This document shows positions 1 through 8,013 of a stretch of 64,000 nucleotides of DNA, piece after piece. Within the stretch, counting starts at the first letter, position 1. Each line of letters starts with the position of its first letter. The translations under genes were made by a program, and so were the position numbers. The stretch is from assembly GCF_000424185.1 (NCBI RefSeq), contig NZ_AUJK01000001.1, forward strand, positions 1 through 64,000, read 5' to 3'. The notes under the pieces are model-generated. The model made no database searches, was not told the DNA's origin, and saw nothing but the letters and a program-made list of their open reading frames with translations. This DNA is from Prevotella sp. AGR2160. GTDB lineage: Bacteria; Bacteroidota; Bacteroidia; Bacteroidales; Bacteroidaceae.

Positions 1-102
1 CGGACTGACTTTTATAGCAGCTGCTATATCTTTTTTCTTGGAATTGTTTGCAAGCAACATAGAAATTGCGTACCTTTGCTCTGAAGTCAAATGTTTGTAC
101 AT
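1..102 (-). CDS. IS30-family transposase, N-terminal fragment (runs off the left edge)
   Basis: The minus strand opens with an ATG at 102 and stays open for 34 codons to the window edge. The peptide begins MYKHLTSEQRYAIS and continues with a KKDIAAAIKVSP segment. This matches the N-terminal helix-turn-helix of IS30-type transposases, which typically start with a Y-x-x-L-T-x-x-Q-R-Y pattern and an 'EIAxxIGVSxST' recognition helix. A TATATTTG box at 118-111 could be its -7 element. Only the DNA-binding start is visible, so it cannot be said whether the element is intact. The family call rests on this motif alone. Confidence 0.7.
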   Translation of the reverse strand, partial: MYKHLTSEQRYAISMLLANNSKKKDIAAAIKVSP

Positions 103-692
103 AAGCAATGCAAATATATTTGATTTTGGGGAGAAAGCGTTCTCCCCTTTTTCTTTTTATCTGTCATTGCCAGTTTTCTTAACCTATATCAAGTACAAGA
201 TATCTTGGGGGCTTCTCGCCCCCAGTCCCCTCGGTGTTTTATGGTATATATTTTTTCAATATATTCCTCAACTCCGATTGCACTTCTATCTTGAACTTGC
301 AAAGCCATCAAACTATATATCTCTATAAAATTGAATATCAACCGATTACGAGCCTATCCGATAAGACTGTTATTCAACGGAGACAGTGTTGTAACTTTCG
401 AAGAAAAAAAATTATCTTCGAAAGAAAATCCTGTCAATAACTACTTTTGATTTCATTACAAAATTACAAATTACAAATTACAAATTGGTCATCTGCACCC
501 CAAGGGGGGGGGCATGGGACAGCTTAGGGGATATATTATATATATAATATATCCCCTACCCTTCACAAAGCGAGCAAATATATAATGAATAGGCAATTTG
601 TAATTTGTAATTTTGTAATTTTCCCATTCAGTAACTCTTTACTCATCCCCTCATGTTTGGCCGGGCATGAGTCGTCCGGCCAAGGCCCCGCC
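103..692. other. Non-coding region with hairpins
   Basis: No convincing gene is seen. The stretch holds a GC-rich hairpin around 207-226 (stem GGGGGC/GCCCCC), a 10-bp stem at 395-404 pairing with 415-424, and the large repeat-armed palindrome at 455-620 listed separately. Short open frames here have no homology that I recognise and no ribosome-binding pattern. Confidence 0.6.
455..620. repeat. Inverted heptamer arrays flanking an AT palindrome
   Basis: The left arm (455-487) is a tandem run of the 7-mer TTACAAA. The right arm (594-619) is its reverse complement with one unit fewer. Between them, 525-558 is a perfect 34-bp palindrome, 17 bp each side of the centre, made of TAGGGG followed by AT dinucleotides. 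The same design recurs at 53990-54255. It lies just downstream of the 1475-codon gene and may end its transcript. Confidence 0.8.
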
Positions 693-3600
693 TTACCGGA
701 TCACTTTTTTCCCATTGACGATATAGATGCCGGGGGGCAGGGATTGCAGGCGGCTGCTGTCGCCAAGGAAGGCGCCCTGGAGGCTCCAGATGCCACGGCG
801 GACCCTGCTGCCGCTTGGCCGGGGGCTGTCGGCCTCATCCATGCTGATCTCCTTGATGTCCGTCACGGGGCCGTCCTTTTCCGTCTCGTCGCGGTCGGCC
901 ACGGCCATCGCCATCATCTTGGCGGGCGAGGCGGTGAGGGGTTTCAGATACGCCCGGTAAGCCGCCAGGGCCTGTTCCGACTGGGTATGGTAGATACGCT
1001 CTCCGGCAAAGATATAACTGCCCCCGGGGGCTGTCTCGGGCGCGAAGATGCCGCGGGAAGAATAGTCCTGTGCGGGATCCGTGATGTCCAAAGCGCCGTA
1101 GTCCGCCTCCACGGAGACGTTCTTGATGGTGTCACCGCTGCTGATATTCTTCGAGGGACAGATGAAGAAGGGCCGGTTGGCCACCAGCATATGGTAGACA
1201 TGCTGTGAGAAATAGCCCGTCTGATCCGCGATACTGTCGAAGGTGATGACCTGTGCCTGATCGCCGAAGAAGGCCTTGAATTTTGTCGGTCCTATGGAGA
1301 AGGGCAGGCAGATGCCCGTCCATTTTCCCTTCCCGAACTTCCGGTTGATCTTCACGTTGACATTTTTCAGTTCCGTAGCCGTAGATCCCACGGCAGCCGC
1401 GAAGACCTTCTTGAAGTCGTCATCATCATTGAGCACGACGGTCTGCTGCCCGGGGTCCATCTTATGAAAATATTCGGGTACGAAGGAGAAGCCGCACGGA
1501 GAGAGTTTCGAGCCTTTCTGGAACACGAAATAGGTCTTTCCCGCCTTGACCTGGAAAGTATATCTCACGTAGGCTTTCGAGACCAGCGTATAGCCCTGCG
1601 GGAGGTTGATGATCTCCTGACGGGCATAGGTCGGCGTACCGTCATATTTCTTCCATTCCGTCATGATCGAGTCGAGATCGGCGGGGCGGTTCTTATAGTT
1701 GGTGACGAGGTCATAGGGGCAGTCCTGATAGGCCTTGGGATTCTGGAACGTGAGTTTATGGTTGGCCAACTGTTTCGTGGCCCAACTGTCATCAAACGTA
1801 CTTCGATACAGACCCTCGGTATAACTTCCCGCATGGGTGTCCTGGGTACTGTTGCTCGGGAGCAGCGACTTATCGATCACCCAACTGTTGTCCAGGGGTA
1901 CCTCACGGTCATTCTCATCCATGATAAAGAGAGGTCGGTATTTCAGGACATATCCCGCCTTCAGGTCGTCCCACTGTTGGGAACCGGTATAATCGAGGGC
2001 GCCGTTCTGCAGGAGGTAGAGGATCAGCGTTCCGTTCTCCTCGGGCTCAAAGGTGAGATAGGTACCGCGGCACGGGAGCTCCCAGGGGAGATGATCGCCC
2101 ATGGCAATGGTATCCTGAAAACTCTGATTATCCTCATCACGGGCATCCTGGGTGCCCTGGGAAGCATAGAGGAAGCCGTCAATGGTCATGCCGTTCTGTC
2201 CCACGGTATCCGTCTTGGCCTCCTTCCAGGAGTCAAAGATATCTTCCAGCAGCTGCGTCTTCTTGTTCCTGTATTTATAAGGACCGCTGCCGTCCTTCCA
2301 TCCGCCGAAGGTCATAGTGATTTTCGTAGCCATATTCGTCGTCGACACACGCTCTCCCACACTCGGTTTCTCACCGTCCTGGATGATATAGGACGGGATA
2401 TCGGAGATGAAGAGATAGAGCCGTGGATGGCGGACCACGGCCGTGCCTTTCTCCTTATTCCATACCGTGGCCTGGATGAGAATCCGGTTGGCATAGCTGC
2501 CGGTCGTGGCCTTCGTGATGCCCGAGGTGTTCTTCTTCGGGATCACCGCGCCGGTAGAGGCATCCAACGAGAGATAATCCGCGGGATCGACGCCGTCATT
2601 GAGTCCCTCCTTGGACAAGGCGAAGGAGACACGGTCTGAGGGATCATCCAGGAGCGAGCTGATCGTACCGGTGTATCCATTGACGAAGGTCGTGCTCAGC
2701 AGGGAGGGCTCCTTGGCGTCATCACCGGCGATGAAGGCCGGCTGATAGTTGATGCCATGGAGGAGGACGGAGCTGTAGGAGCCGTCCGCCGAGCCATAGT
2801 TGTAGAAATAATAGGTATGTCCGGCATTCAGCGCCACGGGGAAGCGGTAGGTCCCCTTGGTTGTCGTCACCGGCTCGTATCCATAAGTCCGTACGATCTT
2901 TCCGTCACTGACCTCAATGATCTGATACAGGTTTCCGCTCGTCCATTTGCAGTCGATGGAGATGAAGCCGTTGGTGTAAGGCCGGAGAATGACATACATA
3001 CCATCGTCGGGCACGCCGTTATCATCGACGGCAACGGGATTATTGACCGTGTGCACTTTGCCCCAGTTCGTGCCTTTCTTCTCTCCTTCCTCATCCATAT
3101 CATTACTGTCATCCGACTGGCCGAGGACCCATTCCGCGTCATCGGGCTCGCCGAACTGTATGGAGAGTCCGGGGATACCGTTGATCACCGTTCCGGAACT
3201 CATCTTTCCCGTTCCGGTGAAATGGAATTTGCCATAGGTCACGCTGTCCGTGGCGTCACTGATGATCTCGTAGTCGAAATTGCTCAGGGCGATGCGGATC
3301 GTATAGGAGGCATCGGCGGGCAGGGTGTACTTTCCTGTCTTGTCCGTTAAGGTGGCGGAGACCGTCACCTTCAGCATTCCCTCCGCCGTCGTCGATCCGT
3401 CATACGATACTTTTCCCGTGGAGGTGTCGATCGAAAATCCTTTCACGCTGCTGTCCGCCGTCATCGTGTAAGCAAGGGAGAAGGCCGACGTGACATCATC
3501 GCCGTTACCGTCCCTCACGGAGACATCGGGCTCATTGAAGCCACGGAACGTACCATTCACGATATTTCCCGAGAGGGCGGACTCCGAGAGGCGGAAATGC

Positions 3601-5120
3601 GTCGCCACCTGCTTGTCGATGACGAGTCCGTAGGGGAAGATGCGCTCCTCCATATACTGTCCGCTGTAGTTCGGCAGGATATTGATGATCATGAAGGGGG
3701 CGTTCTCGGCAGTGGCGGGGAGTTCGTAACCCGTATAGTCGATCTTCCAGGTTCCATAATCCGCATGGGGGAAGCACCAGCTCTCCGCCCTGTAGAGGAC
3801 ATAGCGCACGCCCCGGTAGGTGACGGTATCATTCAGTTCGGCACCATTGGTATTTCCCGTCACCTTCACGCCCACGGGGATACCGATCCTTCGGGAGAGG
3901 TCGTTGGTGATACTTCCGTTCTGGTCATAGACGGTGATGGTGGGCAGTGCCCAGTTGTCTTTGGAGAGCACCTGATTGCCGGCGTAGAGATGGAAGGAGG
4001 CGGGATCGGCCTTCACCGTCCAGGTGATCTTCCGGCCCACGATCTTACAGGTATCCACGGCCTGCGCATAGCCTTGCGGCGCCTGGTAGTCACTGTTCCA
4101 GCTCAACCGGTAGGTAGAGACCCGGATGAGGGCCTCACCGTTGATGATCGACTTCACGTAGATGTACCAGGAGCCATAGAAAGCATTATTCGAGGTCCAC
4201 ATGTTGCCGACGACATCCGATTTCTCACCGAGCAGCTCATATTTGTAGGTAAAGAGCAGACTGACGTCATTGCCGTACTTGTCGCGCACGACGGGCACGG
4301 GAGCCTTGTAGGTGTTACCATTCTCGCAGACGATACTGTCGCTCTGCGGCCAGTCCATATGCGTGGGCATGACCTCACTGTTGTCCCATTCATACATCCT
4401 GACGTTGAAGGTATGGGTGTAAGGCCCGTAAGAGGCGGCATAGCTGCTCTTCGGCGTATAGGTCATGGTCAGCGTCTCCCCGTCGGTCACCGAGGCCGGG
4501 GCCTTGAGCATATAGCCATTAAAGAACGGCACATAGGTTTCGGGATCATTCGTGACCTTCGAGATACCGCTGCTCCAGGAATAACTGACGTCATAATAGT
4601 CGTTGACGATAGAGTCGTTGAGTCCGTAGAGCGTGGCCGTGGGCAGTCCGAAGAGCTGGGAGGAATGGACGTAGATTGAGTCCTGTGAGAGGACGACGTC
4701 AGGGACATAGGCGGGGATGGTGATGGTATAGACGCTCTCGAGATCGCTCACTCCGGCATAGCTGCCGTCGGCGCGTGCCTTGGCAATGATGCGGATGGTA
4801 TCGACACCGGCCCGCGAGCCGATCTTCACGATGCCGTAGTTCTGCGACACGGAGGTCCCCGTGACGGGGTTCACCGTGGCCTTCTTCCCCTCGATGGTCT
4901 TGAGATTGCTCTCCTGGCCCTTGACGTAATAGTTCAGGTAGAACTGGTTCGTCACGTCCTTCGTACCGTCGACGACGGAGACCTGGGGACGCGTGAACTT
5001 ATATTGGTTGATGGTGGCCGTGAGCGCCGTCGCCGACAACTTCAGCTCCGGAGCCGCCGAGAGACGGCAGAGCGCCAAGAAGGCGAGGAGGACAGTCAGC
5101 CAAAAAGTTTTCTTACTCAT
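693..5120 (-). CDS. Large secreted cell-surface protein of the fimbrial operon
   Basis: This is a 1475-residue protein with a signal peptide (residues 1 to about 22, hydrophobic core WLTVLLAFLALC). The body is rich in Thr, Ser, Gly and Asp with repeated beta-type modules, as in bacterial Ig-like adhesins. The C-terminus ends PGIYIVNGKKVIR, close to the short tails of Bacteroidetes proteins that carry a type IX-like C-terminal sorting sequence. It is the last gene of the minus-strand fimbrillin operon, 15 bp after the preceding gene, with a purine-rich GGAAGAAAAG ribosome site before ATG. A role as tip adhesin or anchor subunit is inferred from its position and size. No catalytic motif was seen. 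The large plus-strand open frames opposite it are shadows. Confidence 0.75.
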   Translation of the reverse strand: MSKKTFWLTVLLAFLALCRLSAAPELKLSATALTATINQYKFTRPQVSVVDGTKDVTNQFYLNYYVKGQESNLKTIEGKKATVNPVTGTSVSQNYGIVKIGSRAGVDTIRIIAKARADGSYAGVSDLESVYTITIPAYVPDVVLSQDSIYVHSSQLFGLPTATLYGLNDSIVNDYYDVSYSWSSGISKVTNDPETYVPFFNGYMLKAPASVTDGETLTMTYTPKSSYAASYGPYTHTFNVRMYEWDNSEVMPTHMDWPQSDSIVCENGNTYKAPVPVVRDKYGNDVSLLFTYKYELLGEKSDVVGNMWTSNNAFYGSWYIYVKSIINGEALIRVSTYRLSWNSDYQAPQGYAQAVDTCKIVGRKITWTVKADPASFHLYAGNQVLSKDNWALPTITVYDQNGSITNDLSRRIGIPVGVKVTGNTNGAELNDTVTYRGVRYVLYRAESWCFPHADYGTWKIDYTGYELPATAENAPFMIINILPNYSGQYMEERIFPYGLVIDKQVATHFRLSESALSGNIVNGTFRGFNEPDVSVRDGNGDDVTSAFSLAYTMTADSSVKGFSIDTSTGKVSYDGSTTAEGMLKVTVSATLTDKTGKYTLPADASYTIRIALSNFDYEIISDATDSVTYGKFHFTGTGKMSSGTVINGIPGLSIQFGEPDDAEWVLGQSDDSNDMDEEGEKKGTNWGKVHTVNNPVAVDDNGVPDDGMYVILRPYTNGFISIDCKWTSGNLYQIIEVSDGKIVRTYGYEPVTTTKGTYRFPVALNAGHTYYFYNYGSADGSYSSVLLHGINYQPAFIAGDDAKEPSLLSTTFVNGYTGTISSLLDDPSDRVSFALSKEGLNDGVDPADYLSLDASTGAVIPKKNTSGITKATTGSYANRILIQATVWNKEKGTAVVRHPRLYLFISDIPSYIIQDGEKPSVGERVSTTNMATKITMTFGGWKDGSGPYKYRNKKTQLLEDIFDSWKEAKTDTVGQNGMTIDGFLYASQGTQDARDEDNQSFQDTIAMGDHLPWELPCRGTYLTFEPEENGTLILYLLQNGALDYTGSQQWDDLKAGYVLKYRPLFIMDENDREVPLDNSWVIDKSLLPSNSTQDTHAGSYTEGLYRSTFDDSWATKQLANHKLTFQNPKAYQDCPYDLVTNYKNRPADLDSIMTEWKKYDGTPTYARQEIINLPQGYTLVSKAYVRYTFQVKAGKTYFVFQKGSKLSPCGFSFVPEYFHKMDPGQQTVVLNDDDDFKKVFAAAVGSTATELKNVNVKINRKFGKGKWTGICLPFSIGPTKFKAFFGDQAQVITFDSIADQTGYFSQHVYHMLVANRPFFICPSKNISSGDTIKNVSVEADYGALDITDPAQDYSSRGIFAPETAPGGSYIFAGERIYHTQSEQALAAYRAYLKPLTASPAKMMAMAVADRDETEKDGPVTDIKEISMDEADSPRPSGSRVRRGIWSLQGAFLGDSSRLQSLPPGIYIVNGKKVIR

Positions 5121-5135
5121 CTTTTCTTCCTTTCT

Positions 5136-6611
5136 TCATCGTTTGCTTTTCCTGACCCGGCGGTAGGGCTTCGCCATCCACGGCTTGTCCTCATCCGAAG
5201 GATCACCTTCCTTGATATCCGGTCCCTGCAGGTACTCCTGTTGGGTTTTGTCGAAGATGACACTGCTGTTGGTCACGTTCCAGATCTCAATGTCACTGTC
5301 GAACCGCACACTCTTGATACCCAGATGGAGGGTGAGGCGGTAACGGCGCGACATCTGCGGACAGTGCTTGAGGATGATCGTACGGACAAGACGGTAAGGG
5401 ACCTCGGAATAGCCCTTCTCCAGTTTCGTGTCACGGGTTCTGACGATCGTCTTGATCCGGACGCGCAAGACGGGCCACTGTCCGGCGACGGGACAGATCA
5501 GCATCGGCTGCAGCTCCTGCCGGTACACATTGCGTGCGGTCGTGACGACACCGCCGGGGACAGAATCCCAGAGCAGGGTTCCCGTGAGATGGTGGGGCTC
5601 GGCGAGATGGACGTTGAGCAGGCCGTTGACACCGGCCGTGAGGGCCGTGTCGGCCACGAGGAGGTGGCGCAGGGGCGAGAGCTTCGTCGTGTCGAGGGTC
5701 TCCGTCCGGTCAAAGGTCCACTGTCCGCTGCAGAGGTCGAACACGCCCCCCGTGGTCACCGTGGAGGAGAAGGCTCCGGTGATGCTGTCGACGACACCGA
5801 TCTGCTCGATCATCAGACTGTCGATGGTCATCCGCGTGGTCGACGGCTTGTTGGCGGCGCTGCCGTCGACGATATAGCCGTTATTGTCGACATCGAGAAC
5901 GGCGAGGATGCCCGTACTGTCGCCTTCCTGCTGCTGGATGCCCCCCACCTTCGTCAAGGCATGGCAGAAATAGAATTTCACCTGTCCGCCGGCCGTGAGC
6001 TTCGTCTGGTTGAGGACGGGCGTACCGTCAGCCCCGCGGCCCCAGAGCAGGTCCGTATTCTTCCCGTCATCCTGGGCCAGCCGGTAGGTCACGGCGGGAT
6101 GGGCGGTGGAGCCGTTACCGGTGAAGGCTGTGATGCCCGTCGTGGCGCCACTGGTGACGGCGCCACGTGTCGAGGCCGCGGTATAGGGGGCATAGGCGAA
6201 GAACGACAGTTTGCCGTTACTCCCCGTGCCGTCGACATTCACGCCGTTGGGCCAATATTTCACGGGGTCATAACTCCACGTCACGACACCATCAGCGACC
6301 GTGCCGCTGACGAGCTGGTCGTACATGAATCCGGGATAGAAGGTATCCGCGGCATAGTCCTCTGCCCCCGTACTGTAGGCGAAGACGCCGAAGCCCGTGG
6401 CCGCCAGTTCTCCGATGCCGAAGATGCTCCCTACCGACGCCGAGGAGGCCCGTGACAGCCCTCCCCTGCTCCCGCGGGTCACGGCGCCGTAGCGACTGGC
6501 ATAGGCGGAGAAGGCCAGAGGCTCCCCGTCCCCGGCGGGATCGTCCGCCGAGGTGCTGCAGGCCGTCAACAGGACGGCCCCGAAAAGGATCAACCATTCG
6601 TTTCTTTTCAT
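5136..6611 (-). CDS. Fimbrillin family lipoprotein (Mfa-like)
   Basis: This 491-residue lipoprotein has lipobox LLTAC with Cys at about residue 18. Near residues 70-140 it carries the usual fimbrillin pattern: GFGVFAYSTG, a 'YPGFMYDQ' segment, WSYDPVKYWPN and LSFFAYAPYT. These are hallmarks of the Mfa_like_1/FimA-type shaft proteins of type V pili, which are exported as lipoproteins, trimmed and assembled by donor-strand exchange. Its stop lies 15 bp before the start of the 1475-residue protein and its start 3 bp after the previous gene, so it is part of one operon. The C-terminus is basic (RRVRKSKR), which is unusual beside its neighbours. Whether it is a shaft or an accessory subunit cannot be told from sequence. 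Confidence 0.85.
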   Translation of the reverse strand: MKRNEWLILFGAVLLTACSTSADDPAGDGEPLAFSAYASRYGAVTRGSRGGLSRASSASVGSIFGIGELAATGFGVFAYSTGAEDYAADTFYPGFMYDQLVSGTVADGVVTWSYDPVKYWPNGVNVDGTGSNGKLSFFAYAPYTAASTRGAVTSGATTGITAFTGNGSTAHPAVTYRLAQDDGKNTDLLWGRGADGTPVLNQTKLTAGGQVKFYFCHALTKVGGIQQQEGDSTGILAVLDVDNNGYIVDGSAANKPSTTRMTIDSLMIEQIGVVDSITGAFSSTVTTGGVFDLCSGQWTFDRTETLDTTKLSPLRHLLVADTALTAGVNGLLNVHLAEPHHLTGTLLWDSVPGGVVTTARNVYRQELQPMLICPVAGQWPVLRVRIKTIVRTRDTKLEKGYSEVPYRLVRTIILKHCPQMSRRYRLTLHLGIKSVRFDSDIEIWNVTNSSVIFDKTQQEYLQGPDIKEGDPSDEDKPWMAKPYRRVRKSKR

Positions 6612-6614
6612 CGT

Positions 6615-7970
6615 CTATGGGGTTATCGTGACTTGTTTGATCGTGACCTCATCCTGAGAATTCTTCGTATAGAAGGTCAGAAGAGGAACATTCCAGTCAT
6701 AATACGTTCCTTTGAAATAATCAATGTCATCCTGGTCCAGCGTCAGCGTGAGGCTCAATGCCGTACCTGCAGACTGAGCCGGGAGATTCGTCTGATAATA
6801 GAGAGAATGGCCATTATCATAGCCGATGGCAACACCCAAGTCATAATTTCTGCTTCCCGAAGTGAAGACATAATCAACCTTGATCTGCGACCCCACTTTC
6901 AGGATATGTGTCGTCAGGAAATTACGGAGGGTCTTCTCTTTCCAGATTTCCAACTTACTGTTGGCGCTGGAGATGGACTGCGAGCCTTCCCAGATCCAGT
7001 AGTCATCCCCATTCTTCTTGATGACGCTGGAGGAGCTGGGCTGGAGGATAATGGTCCGGCGCGTACCCTCCTGGAGACGGGGAACACCGATCGTTTTCAG
7101 TTGAGTGTAGAGGAAGCCGTTACTGCCGTCTGCCGCCGTATAGCGGGCATAGACATAGGCCGTGTCGGGGACCGTCTGGGGAGGGAGGAGGAACCAGCTG
7201 GAGACCTGGGAGGTGTCGACGGCGGTGGCATAGACGGTACCGGGAACGGAAGCCGTCATACGGCGCGTACTCGTCGAGCTTTTGCTCGTCAGGGCCGTAG
7301 TCAGGCGGGTACAGACCTGCTCCAGCCGTACGGTGTCGAGGGAGGCCACGGTGGTCCCCAGGCCCGACTGACTCAGGTCGACGACGAAGCGCAGGCCGCT
7401 CAGCAGGTGATGAAACTGAAAGGTGACGGGATCGGGGGTTTCGACGGTGTCCGGCCAGTACTGATCTGTGATGAGATCCGTGAGCAGCAGGTCCTCCTGG
7501 TCCTTGGCATCGGGCTGTACGGTGAAGGACAGGGAACCGGCGCCGCGTCCCTTGCCGATACTGTCGGTGTTGATGTCCACACCCTTCGCCTTCGACCCCG
7601 TCGCGCTGAAGGGGTAATAGGCGAAGAAGCTATAGTATACGCCCGGTGACCAGTAACGCGGGGGGGAATAGGTCAGCGTGTTCTGCGGCGTCACCGTCAT
7701 GGGGGTGTTATACATGAGGTTGGCCGTCTTCGGTGACCAGTTATCCCAGAGCGTATCCCCCTGGGCAAAGGCGAAGGTGCCTACCTGTCCGCCCTCGGGG
7801 AGATCACTGCCGCTGACAAAATCTGTCGCCGCGGCACGGGAACCCGGCATGCAGAACGTCATCAGGCGCGATGTCCGCGGCCCGTCGGGCACGCCCGTAC
7901 TGTCCTCCCCACACGCCGTGAGGAGAAACAGCAGAGCAATATATATCATTGGTGTAAGTTTCATATGCAT
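6615..7970 (-). CDS. Fimbrillin family lipoprotein
   Basis: The family features are a lipobox (LLFLLTAC), a 'VGTFAFAQGDTLWDNWSP' segment, YWSPGVYYSFFAYYPFSA, and a middle 'FQFHHLLSGLRFVVD' block typical of Mfa-like fimbrillins. The start is uncertain. An ATG at 8000 gives a longer N-terminus, but AAAGGAAAAG lies 6-8 nt before the ATG at 7970, and a second ATG follows at 7964. Both later starts give a compact signal peptide, so 7970 is preferred. The last third (about residues 330-450) contains a jelly-roll-like module with a 'IWEGSQSIS' start that the neighbouring fimbrillins lack, so this is probably an accessory subunit. The stop is 3 bp upstream of the next gene's start. Confidence 0.75.
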   Translation of the reverse strand: MHMKLTPMIYIALLFLLTACGEDSTGVPDGPRTSRLMTFCMPGSRAAATDFVSGSDLPEGGQVGTFAFAQGDTLWDNWSPKTANLMYNTPMTVTPQNTLTYSPPRYWSPGVYYSFFAYYPFSATGSKAKGVDINTDSIGKGRGAGSLSFTVQPDAKDQEDLLLTDLITDQYWPDTVETPDPVTFQFHHLLSGLRFVVDLSQSGLGTTVASLDTVRLEQVCTRLTTALTSKSSTSTRRMTASVPGTVYATAVDTSQVSSWFLLPPQTVPDTAYVYARYTAADGSNGFLYTQLKTIGVPRLQEGTRRTIILQPSSSSVIKKNGDDYWIWEGSQSISSANSKLEIWKEKTLRNFLTTHILKVGSQIKVDYVFTSGSRNYDLGVAIGYDNGHSLYYQTNLPAQSAGTALSLTLTLDQDDIDYFKGTYYDWNVPLLTFYTKNSQDEVTIKQVTITP

Positions 7971-8013
7971 TTTAAGCTTTTCCTTTCGTAACCAGTTCAT
8001 CCTTCACGGCTCC

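Noticed and set aside
38..440. Two overlapping open frames near the left edge
   Set aside because: Their sequences match no family, and the first overlaps the transposase start on the other strand. They lie in AT-rich non-coding DNA.
1464..2639. 391-codon open frame on the plus strand
   Set aside because: It is antisense to the 1475-codon gene, has no ribosome site or family motif, and is typical of GC-rich shadow frames.
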